64,000 bases of DNA, from positions 62,001 to 126,000 of the forward strand of contig DF239428.1 in assembly GCA_000507305.1 (NCBI GenBank), given 5' to 3'. This document shows positions 34,464-43,767 of the stretch, in pieces. Source of the stretch: Breviolum minutum Mf 1.05b.01. Its lineage: Eukaryota; Sar; Dinophyceae; Suessiales; Symbiodiniaceae. The notes under the pieces were generated by a model. It had not been told where the DNA came from and did no database searches. It saw nothing but the letters and a program-made list of their open reading frames with translations. The position numbers and the translations under genes were made by a program. The number at the start of each line of letters is the position of its first letter. Positions within the stretch are counted from its first letter, which is position 1.

Positions 34464-34552
34464 CCGCGGGAACGGCAGTTCGATTTGCCGTCGGCTGATT
34501 GGCAAGCCGAGGAGCCAATCTCCATGCCAAAAGAACATTCCAAAGCCTGCCA
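34464..34552 (+). CDS. candidate plus-strand exon with strong splice sites
   Basis: An 89-base exon with acceptor CTTCCCTTCCCTTCAG and donor CCA/GTGAGTCG, reading ERQFDLPSADWQAEEPISMP. It is GC-rich compared with its flanks. It opposes the prevailing minus direction, so it marks either a short opposing gene or an antisense coincidence. Product unknown. Confidence 0.4.
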
Positions 34553-34576
34553 GTGAGTCGAGACAATTTGTATTTC

Positions 34577-34706
34577 CCTTAGGGATCCTGGCTCACCTGG
34601 TCCGTTAGATGATGAGGATTGGGGTGTTAAAAATCACCTCCGAAAAGAAAAGGTATTTGAGTTCCATTAAACCATTCTCAGTTTCGGTGAGCCAGGATCC
34701 CTAGGG
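34577..34706. mobile_element. TIR element family G
   Basis: TTAGGGATCCTGGCTCACC and GGTGAGCCAGGATCCCTAG, perfect inverted repeats of 17 bases around 90 bases of TTGGGGTGTTAAAAATC-type interior. Fragments of the interior recur at about 7423-7475 and 56,150-56,175. Confidence 0.85.
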
Positions 34707-34837
34707 TTTGGTCATGGCAGTTTTTCACAGACCAATTTTTTGAAAAAAAAAATCCTGTCCAATTTTTCAGGGATGATCCCACCGCAGGCAGATCCTAGAC
34801 CAAGAAATACTTGAAAGTATGCCATACACAAAGTATC

Positions 34838-35280
34838 ACCAAATTCCATTCATTTGTTCTACCAATTCTTCCCAATCAGCGGGCCGAATGTGCAGCAGAA
34901 AATGTCTGAAGGTAAAACGAGTCAATACATGACCTTTCTCAAACAAGTAAGACTCCCTGAATTGATTTGGGCACTTCCGAACTTGTCTCTTTCTCAAGCA
35001 TCTATAAATAGATTTTCTAGTTGGTGGTTGAACCAACCCATTTGAAAAATATGCCTGTCAAATTGGATCATTTCCCCAGAGATCCGGGGTGAATTTTTTA
35101 AAAAATGAAACCACCAGCTAGTATTATTTTTTCCCCATCTTCTACATCCTCCCCCGTGGAAGGCGGCATCATGCTGATGCTGGAATCACCTTGCCAAGTC
35201 ACCTGTGGCCAATCATCCATGCACCGCCCATTACTGTGATGACCACTGGAACCCTTCCACTCGATGCCTCGACATTGTGA
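34838..35280 (-). CDS. candidate exons flanking an A element, unknown product
   Basis: Right part, about 35,118-35,195: GDSSISMMPPSTGEDVEDGE up to the A-element boundary, acceptor GGCCACAG. Left part, 34,838-35,015: open through RESYLFEKGHVLTRFTFRH and LLHIRPADWEELVEQMN to donor GTGATAC. Joining them at the element's own AACTAG shifts the frame. A downstream acceptor (TGCTTGAG/AAAGAG) keeps a different frame open. A plus-strand reading (donor A/GTTGG, acceptor ACCAG) is also in phase. It therefore looks coding, but strand and frame are open questions. Confidence 0.35.
35020..35117 (-). mobile_element. introner-like element family A
   Basis: TIRs GTTGGTGGTTGAAC and ATGAAACCACCAG. Coding-like sequence abuts both ends (34,838-35,019 and 35,118-35,280), as expected for an element that became an intron. 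Confidence 0.8.
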
Positions 35281-35284
35281 ACAA

Positions 35285-35393
35285 TATACCCTCCCTGAAA
35301 CTAACATAGTCCCTAAAGATGGATGGTTGGAATATATACTTTCCTATTGAGGAGGCCTATTTTCAGCGGCTACGTTAGTTTCAGGGAGGGTAT
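35285..35393. mobile_element. TIR element family C
   Basis: Ends TACCCTCCCTGAAACTAACA and CGTTAGTTTCAGGGAGGGTA, nearly perfect inverted repeats of 20 bases; 109 bases overall. Confidence 0.85.
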
Positions 35394-35499
35394 GTCATCC
35401 ATTGTTTTGGATAGTGGGGTCTGCAAACATCTACTACTATCTATTCTCGAACATGTGTTGACTTGTAGAAATACTTTACATCAATCATCAATCATCAAA

Positions 35500-35650
35500 T
35501 TTTCCAAAATGCAGATGTCTAGCCATAGATTTTTGTTGCCGATCGCAGATCACACTAGGTTTGCACGAATCAGCCTGGTAAATCCTAACCAAATCACTGA
35601 CAAATCGCCCGAACTTATGGCGTTTTCATCCACCTCTGCAGGATAGTAGA
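35500..35650 (-). CDS. candidate exon, weak
   Basis: Two minus-strand frames read like protein: EVDENAISSGDLSVIWLGF after a CTGCAG acceptor, and SDLVRIYQADSCKPSVICD after TTTGTCAG. Only one can be real. No homology recognised. Confidence 0.27.
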
Positions 35651-36172
35651 TGTCCAAAAGTTGTCTGGGCCTGCAAGTATGTGTGCGGCTTTTCGAACAA
35701 AAAAACAACTTTTTCTTTTGATTTCAAAAAAAAACGAAGCCTTTTCGCGAAAATGCTGTTTCAACTGGTGATAGAGTTCATGTCGATGTATTAATTATTA
35801 GTTCCACACGGAACAAACCAAAGACACACCACGTCATTGGGTTCAGTTGTGCGTTGGTTTGCTTTCCTGTTTTGGCCATATATTAATTGTTGTTACCCTT
35901 TTTTCAAAACGAATGTTTACTGGATTTTTATTTTTTGTCAGCCAATTGTCCATACCAAAAAAAAGTTACCATGTGTTTTTGTTTAACGAATTGTTTCTAT
36001 TATAGACTGTTTGTTTGCCATTTTTTTCCATAAAACAAAATGCCTTAATATTTGGCCATATAATTTGTTTGCAATAAATTCCAGTTACCATATATTTGTG
36101 TTTTTGTTTGCCTATTATAGAAAAAAAATGCCTTAAAATCGGCCCAACATCTTCTGTCTTCCCCAAACTTGC

Positions 36173-36229
36173 CTTTGTCCGTAGCGGACAGCCCGAGCGA
36201 TATGCCTCCGGGCGAGGATCTGTGATTGT
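36173..36229 (-). CDS. 19-codon exon bounded by an F element and a GC donor
   Basis: ITDPRPEAYRSGCPLRTK in phase 0 on both sides. The acceptor GGGATAG is the terminus of the F element at 36,230. The donor is AAG/GCAAGT, the standard consensus of GC-AG introns. Product unknown. It may belong to the same minus-strand gene as 37,392-37,447. Confidence 0.5.
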
Positions 36230-36335
36230 CTATCCCAGATGCTCCATGTATGGAATATTTACCCACATTTGCCAGAAATTTACACCAAATGATACCAAAT
36301 GTAGGTAAATATTCCTTACATTGAGCATACGTGTA
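36230..36335. mobile_element. TIR element family F
   Basis: CTATCCCAGATGCTCCATG at the left gives, on the minus strand, the GGGATAG acceptor of the exon ending at 36,229. The right end ACATTGAGCATACGTG gives a minus-strand GTATGC donor. The element therefore spans a whole intron. Confidence 0.75.
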
Positions 36336-37391
36336 TGTTCTTATTTATATATCTGATATCAAAGAAATATCATATATAGATTGTTGGTATGCAATATCCA
36401 TGATTTACTAATGGTTCTCTATGATTATCTATGATATGCTTCGGGTTGACCCCCCACCTAGTAACAGTCACCACCAGGACTATTGGGGGTAGGTTTGGGG
36501 ATCCCTACCAAAACCCTCATTTGTCTTTAGAATCCTGGGAGGGAGGTAGTTCCGAGTTATGGTATTGTATGGTCAGAAAGGAAAAAAAACACCTAAGGCA
36601 ATTCAATTCAACCCTTCTTTTCCCATGAAGTCACCCATTTGGCACGAACAATTCCCTACTGAGGCATCAGGGCTCACATTCCCGCAGTTACCCTGGACGC
36701 TTTCTGAATCGCCATTTACACATGTGCATTTTTAAATAAATGCTATATACATCCCTTATGTTGTCTAATGGACTCGTTTCTGGCATGGGACATCTGTGTT
36801 AACTTATCAACGATATAAATTGTAGTTTCATGCTGTCTTCTAGAATTAGGATACACAAAAATACAAGAGACTGACTGATTTTACTTCATGGAGTCCGCAT
36901 TGAATTCCTGATTCGGTGCTGTCACAGTAGTATTCCCATCATTCTCCCAAACAACCACATATCTCTGTACTTGTGTTTATTGCACCCCCCCGCATCCGCT
37001 ACAACCCCGCATCCGCGCATCACCGGCAAGACACGGACTGCGGAAATATGAAAGACCGATGTGCAAGCAAGCGGGAAGAATGAGTAAAGCCTGGCGTCAC
37101 TCCAATCTCCAGGCTCCAGTGGGAGCCCAAGATATCAGGCATGGCCCCGGCATCCGCAAAATGGAAGAATCGAAAAAAAACAACAACGAAAATTCTAGCT
37201 ACGTTTTGAAAATTTGAGTGTGGAAGGTGATCAGTCAAAGATTGATGGACGGAAGGATGTCTCAAAAAGTGTAGCGAAAACATGTGTGTGTGTGTGTACA
37301 TCCATTTTCAATTGTCTTTGCGGTCTCTGGCTACCACCCTTCCAAAGTGTTGCTACCAGGCAACGAAGATGACCAAGCGGACTGCTTGTAC

Positions 37392-37447
37392 CTCAGGGTA
37401 CGCTTAGCTGCTTGGTCATCAAATTTTCGACTTTCAAGGTGGAGTGA
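37392..37447 (-). CDS. candidate exon, unknown product
   Basis: SLHLESRKFDDQAAKRTLR between acceptor CTCTAAG and donor GAG/GTACAAG. A further open minus-strand stretch at about 37,020-37,150 (MPDILGSHWSLEIGVTPGF) may be the next exon. A serine/asparagine-rich stretch lies at 36,600-36,740 (CGNVSPDASVGNCSCQMGDF). Confidence 0.37.
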
Positions 37448-37688
37448 CTTAGAGGGTGACCCAACATGTATGAAGCCTTGTAAATCATGGGATATTTATC
37501 ATATCAACTGGTTAGCCAGATTTCTGAACCATCAACAGTATTTTCATCAGTTTTTGGATATGTTTTTCTTTTGGCAAAATTTGGAGAACATTTCATCCTC
37601 AAGATTCATTGATTCTCTTCAAAACTACTGAAACAACCACCATCCAAAGCCACGAAACAATTGATTCGCACTGTTTTTTTCATTCAAG

Positions 37689-37760
37689 GCACTAGAAGGG
37701 TTGCTGCAAATCGGAGAAATCTCCAGGGACTTCGACCTTTGGAATAGAATCGTCGACGTC
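37689..37760 (+). CDS. 24-codon plus-strand exon with strong splice sites
   Basis: LEGLLQIGEISRDFDLWNRI, phase 0 at both ends, acceptor TTTTTTTCATTCAAG, donor GACGTC/GTGAGTT. This is the best-supported plus-strand exon in the window. The opposite strand has weaker signals. The product is not recognised. A plus-strand gene could extend to 38,150-38,380 (WFDIELSATRTNKIDSLDIE). Confidence 0.45.
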
Positions 37761-38945
37761 GTGAGTTCTTCATGAAGCCAATCAATTTAAATCAAAATCA
37801 ATTGACAACAATGAAATCAAGCCCGATTCCGATGTGATGATAATTCAATCTTCTGTGTAAATATATAATATATATAGATAGATTTATATAAGTTTGAAAT
37901 CTTAATGCACAGTTTTGTTCAACAGATCACCAAGAAAGGGAGCACCTTCCATGCAGTACCAAAAGTGTTTGTTCCCAATTGGATGGAAACGAACAGAGAG
38001 AACTACAAAGTTCAAGACCTTTCAAACCTCAAATTCCAAATATAATCATTATGTGGCGCGGATTTTTTTCACGGTATTCAGACTCGAATTCAATACAATA
38101 GTTAACACGTGCATATATCATGTATATCAATATTTCATTCATTGCAAATCAAAACGGAGAATTTGCAATTCTCGGGACTGAAACTCTATGGTTCGATATT
38201 GAACTAAGTGCAACAAGGACCAACAAAATAGATTCCTTGGATATTGAACCCCCCCCCCCCTCCTCATACAGCAGTGCGGTTCCATCTAAGACAAACGCCT
38301 GTGAATCCTTTCACACAACCTGGCGCCAGGAAAATTCACCCAGATTGACATGTAAAAATGCCTTAGGACACAACAGCTGAAATCTAAGATGTAAAACTGC
38401 AACTTTTGTTTCTGGCACTTTCCACAGGATCTCAAGGAAAATGAAACAACAAAACGGATATCATCTGATATCATATCATGATGTATCAAACATACATCAA
38501 GCAATAAACACATGGCATAAAATCAATTATAAATATAGCACTACCACCCAACCAATCAACAGTAACAAAAACGGCGCAGCGTGTACAGTTGAGTTGAAGC
38601 TGCCCCCTACACCTGCTCGTCGTCGGAGGCATCCACGTGACCTTGGGCCCAGACACAAAAAATGTCTATAGTGTCATAATGAGTCAGTCAAGATAGTATC
38701 AATCCTATTCCATTCTATTCCAACAAGACAATTTTTTAGAAAAAAAACTATAGAAACCAAATGAAAAACCTCTTTTAAAATCAAAAAAACACACATGAAA
38801 AATCCTCAGTGTTTCAAGTTCCTACAGTTTTTCCCACAGAATTTGTCCACCGACAAAAAAAAAACGTCCCCTTGGAGTCGCTGCCTGGAAGGGATAGGCA
38901 CCGTGAAGAATTTTGCCTCGGGCAGTTTTTGGCGGAGGGCCCCTC

Positions 38946-39160
38946 CCTGAAACTAACATTCCAAGAAATCTCCAACAGGACCCAGTGAATGGACCCCTAA
39001 ACCTGAGTATCTAATAGCTCTTGCACCTTACCTAGGGGTCCATTGGTAAGGTCCTATTTGATTTTTGATGGAAACATAGCCCCTGAAAATGGATGGCTGG
39101 AAGATTACTTTCCTTTTGAGATGGCCAATTTTCAGGAATCATGTTAGTTTCAGGGAGTGT
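38946..39160. mobile_element. TIR element family C, long copy
   Basis: CTCCCTGAAACTAACATTCC at the left and CATGTTAGTTTCAGGGAGTG at the right enclose about 215 bases, twice the usual size. The right half alone resembles a normal copy. The element abuts the donor of the exon at 39,172-39,205. Confidence 0.7.
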
Positions 39161-39171
39161 AAGTGATTCAC

Positions 39172-39399
39172 CTGCCCAGATTTCACTGAAAAACTTCTCA
39201 TCTTTCTGGTACAAGTAGAAGTTCAACAGTGAATGTGTTTGTCTATTATATAATATATATATATACATATGTATGCTATGCAGTATATGTATGCATGTAT
39301 ATCCTAAACTGACTTGGACAAAAAGTCGAAGCCGCCGAGCACACCCTGGCAGTCTTGATTTCTTTTACTAGATTGCTCAAGCGTGTCCGGAAGACCAAA
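39172..39399 (-). CDS. two candidate exons upstream of the 39.7-40.7 kb block
   Basis: 39,314-39,399 reads GLPDTLEQSSKRNQDCQGVL, donor CCAA/GTCAGTT. 39,172-39,205 reads KDEKFFSEIWA between acceptor TTGTACCAG and donor CAG/GTGAATC, with a C element starting 12 bases into the following intron. In the minus direction these lie downstream of exon 39,684-40,038 and may be its 3' continuation. Confidence 0.4.
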
Positions 39400-39683
39400 C
39401 TTAAATATACTCATTCAGGATAACGAGATGTTGCACATGCGTAGTTAATTTCCTACCACTGCCCGGCCCCTTTGTTACAGGCTTTAAACTGAAGGGACAT
39501 GAGGACAGCTGTGAGGACTTGAGCTGCTCATTCCCATTCCTTTTACTATACATCATCTGAACGCTGCAACCCAGTATCCTTCTTCCCATGTATACCATCC
39601 AAGGCAAAATAAACATGACTTGATAATGTTGTCATACAATGTCATTATATAATATACAGTACATATACCATCAAACATTTTAC

Positions 39684-40706
39684 CTCGAAATTTGTCAAAA
39701 AAACAAAAGGTCCCAGACATTGTAGTTCATGATCAGTTCTCCCTTCCAATCCATCTGTTGGCCGCTCTTGTTTTTCGTCTCTCACTCCAACTTCTCCCGT
39801 TTTCTGCACGGAAAGGACAAGAAGGACAGCAAAGCTCCGAGTCTGGGCGTTTCGGGTAGGAAAAATTCCGAGGTGTAAAGTATGGATACGGGTAGATCTG
39901 GTGGTATTTTGCATAGTTTGGAGCTGTTTTAAATATGGAGAAAGACCTGGATATCTGGGATGTTCCAAAAGGGATTCAATGGAAATGTCTATTCCATGGC
40001 AACATTGCGATCCACGTGGCGGCTGTGTACTATCCACCCTGTTTTCTATATGTGCTTTATTAGCATACATCTATCACAATACATATAAGGGGATTTGAAT
40101 ACCGTAAGGGTCGGCTTTTTTTTGGAGTGGTGGCGTGTTGTCCTCTTTGTTGGGTACTCTCCCCTGTTTTGGAAGAGTTGGTTTGTTGAAACAATCTCAA
40201 CTGGAATGTGTGCTTTGAATTGCCTTAACTCAAAAAAGTTATTGAACATCAGAGTTGAATGGCCAAGTGTGAAGCTCATAGGTCTCGTAAAATTCATCTC
40301 GACCTCACTTTCAACGATGGCTATATACCAGGGGATTCCCGAAAAATGACAGACTTGTCGTATTATTGGGCCTAAAATATCTTGATGTGCCTGTAACTAA
40401 ATAGCTACCCGTTCATCATGGTCTGCAGGCTGAGCAACAGCTTCCAATTGACCCAATGCAAAAAGATGCGCAAAACGATCACTGCATTTGCCTTGGCACC
40501 GAACTCTTTTGCCTTTTTTGTGCGGAAGTAGCATCCAGAACAAGGTGGAAACACAGCAGAAAGGGTGAAGATGAATGATATGTTGGAAATATGACCAAGC
40601 AGCCGCTATTGGAAAGTCTCGCTCAAAGATCCAAGTGTTGATGGCTTTTGGTACCTCACACATCTTGGAAAAGTATTGCGAGTGTGAGTTTCCTAGAAAT
40701 CTAGTT
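39684..40706 (-). CDS. unrecognised gene M4, three long exons
   Basis: 40,409-40,706 (acceptor TTTTACAG, just after a C element; donor GTAGCTA) reads SKMCEVPKAINTWIFERDF and DRFAHLFALGQLEAVAQPAD. About 40,130-40,345 reads IVESEVEMNFTRPMSFTLGH and FFELRQFKAHIPVEI. 39,684-40,038 (acceptor AAAACAG, donor GAG/GTAAAATG; 355 bases, open throughout) reads ESLLEHPRYPGLSPYLKQLQ and DEKQERPTDGLEGRTDHELQ. These are unusually long exons for this window. They follow directly on the sulfotransferase C-terminal exon, so they might be a C-terminal extension of it or a separate gene. No family recognised. Confidence 0.5.
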
Positions 40707-40729
40707 CTGTAAAACATCAAGGGAATCCG

Positions 40730-40843
40730 ATACTCCCTGGAACATTAACATAGAACCTGAAAAGGGTAAATTCCATAATTTCCAATAGACATCTCTTTTC
40801 CAGGGATTCATTTTCAGGTTCCATGTTTGTTTTCAGGGGTGTA
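40730..40843. mobile_element. TIR element family C
   Basis: Ends ACTCCCTGGAACATTAACAT and CCATGTTTGTTTTCAGGGGTG. It lies immediately upstream (minus sense) of the 298-base exon 40,409-40,706. Confidence 0.75.
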
Positions 40844-40949
40844 ATATCCAACAAAATCCAAACAGGATACGAAAAACAAAGACAACGCTTCTGAAGGGTA
40901 GAAAGTCATCTGCCAAAAAAGGTACCAGTAGAACCTCCAACAAAAGTCA

Positions 40950-43736
40950 AGGTGCTTTTCCCTTCTTGGGGCATGGTGATATCTCTAAGAACTGGCACAA
41001 TTCTTCCAAGGTGTTCTTCCTGGGATCCCATTCAAAGACCTGCTCCTTTGGGAAGTACTCATCGACTTTCTCATAAAAACTCCTGACAGAGTGTTTGTTG
41101 TTCGATTTTTTTAGATGTTTCATTTGGGGTTTCCTTAAATGGTGGTACCCAACAACCACAACCATGGTTTTTCCTACTAAAAATGATCATTTTGGGGCGT
41201 TTTGGGGGTACCACCATTTTAGGAAACCCCCATTTAGATGTGGTCAAAATTCACCGTTCAACTCGACCAAGGATCTGGCCAACTTGAGGAGAATTCCATG
41301 GATTTCGGGGAAAAATGTTACCAGCATCAAATAAGCATGTGTGATGTATTTTGCTGCAGCATGATGATGTAGCATGACGAGTTTCACGAGCCAAAAAAAC
41401 AAGACCAAAGGATATCATTAATCATATAGACCATTGTAGATAATAGGTGATCGGCGCCGTCATGATTCGTCCCATTTTTCTGCATCATGATGTCATGATG
41501 CACACAATTTTAGGAATCTTTTTAATGGAACCCTTTCCCATGATTTTTTTCATTGAATCTGCTCCTAAATTCTTCCTCGCTTTTGGGATCGACTGTGGTC
41601 GTTGGTTCCTGCCAACACTCGTATTGCCTGCGGTGATTCCTGAGGCGACACGCCGCGTGAAGCGAAAGTGTAGAGTGGTATAGCTGCAAAAAAAATACTT
41701 GGATCATATGCGCATTAGGGTTGCTATGCAAGATGTACTGATGCAACTATCATTCATGATTATTGATGTAAATTTATCTAGCAACTTATTATACAATTCA
41801 TAATGATTCATGATGTATATAGGTTACACAAAAAAACTGCCTGATATCGAAAGCTGGCTAACTTACTACCATATTTATCATACCTACTAATACTGTGCAT
41901 TACTCTGTGTACATCTTGCTTCGTGAAAGGATCCAAATCTCTGTCAAGCATCATGCTTTGATGATACAACCAGACCAACGGGCCAGACACCTGTCGAGGC
42001 GGAACACAAGTTTCATCGGCAGTGCCGCAATAGCAGTTTCAACCAAGAACACTCATCATTGCTAGTGATCAAACATTTGCATCCTGAACTCAGTACAGAA
42101 TGAAATCACAAGGACATCATATTGATAGTCTGATACATAATAGTGATAGCGTGATACTGCAACAATCCTAATTTACACCCTCTGTTGAATCAAATACACG
42201 TGTTTCGTACAGGTATATATAATGTACAATATATACTGTATCAGTTCATCGAACAAATATAATCAATCAACATGTATATAATATGTATTTATGATATATA
42301 TCATATATATACATATTACATGTGACCTATCTTTCTTTAGTTCCATTGGATTCCAACAAAACCATTGGATTTCCCCCCAAACGGCGCACCTCTGTGATGG
42401 GTGGTCCCCCGCTACGCAGTACGTGCTCGACGACATCGCCGGAGATCAAACGATCCAAAGGCCGCAGCAGTGCTAACCACGGCAGCAATCCTGGGATAAC
42501 CATTGCAGGAGTTTAAGGTCATGGGAGTTTATTACCAAGTTCTGGGGGATTATATATAAATATATCTATATATATATATATACGTATATCAATATGTATG
42601 GATATATATAGATTACATGTATAGATGGATGTATTATGATATTATTTTATAACTTATAGTTCCCATCATTTCAGAGATACAGTATATATATATGTATACA
42701 GTATACTCTATAAAGTATCTTATAGTGGCTACGAAACGGAGGATCTGAAAGCATCAAACCAATGTGCAGGTACTGTGCACGGACCTGACTCAACCAACGA
42801 GGCTACATTGCCCAAACAAACTGACGAGTGGAGATGATGATTAGATTCCCTCTGTAATTGTGGAACTTATTGGGAAAGGAACTCCTTAGTCCTTGCAAAA
42901 AGAATCGTCGCTGCAAAAAAACAGCACAGATTTTGAATTAACTTGCTTACGTGCAGCACCAAAATTTTCAGTATTTTGCTTTCAAGAGTTCGTTTGTCAG
43001 ATTCGAATCGACACATGCAGGGTAACAAAACCACCCATCACGCCATCAGCAAATACTAGGGTTTTCCACCGCCGGGAGTCCTAGTGAGGAGCCCGAGATG
43101 ACATTGTGGAAGACCATCACCTACAAAATCAGCGATTCAACAGGATCTAAACGGAAAATGAACAGATATGATGGCAAGCAATGATCATAATTGTTAGATA
43201 TATTGGATCTTTAGTACACTCAGTTGGGGAGTCATTTTGGAGATTATATTATGAATTCACATCAAATAGTGATGGTCAAAAGAAGTCAAAGAGAAGGTCC
43301 CGAAGGAGATGATGTGACCATGGTGATGGCGATGATGTCTGGCCATGGCAATGACTAGAACAACCACAACGGCCGGGATGATTTGGGTGCTGATGAGTAT
43401 CACCATGATTTTGACCACAATTGTGGTGATGGCTGTCTCTATCAGCATTATAGCAAAGTATGATTATAATCATAATTGTGATTATGATGAATATAATTCC
43501 GAATATGTGCAATAAAATCAATATGAATTAGTGATGATATAAATCAATTTGAAAACGACTAAACAGCGATGATGGTGATGAGGAGGACGAGGAAAGAGAG
43601 GAGGATACTCTTGAGGATGATGAGGATGAGGATGATGCTGACAACCATTTCGGCTATGATGATGATGACGATGGCGATGGCGATGATGACGATGAGGATG
43701 AGGATGATGAGGATGATGAGGATGAGGATGAGGATG

Positions 43737-43767
<31 letters not shown>

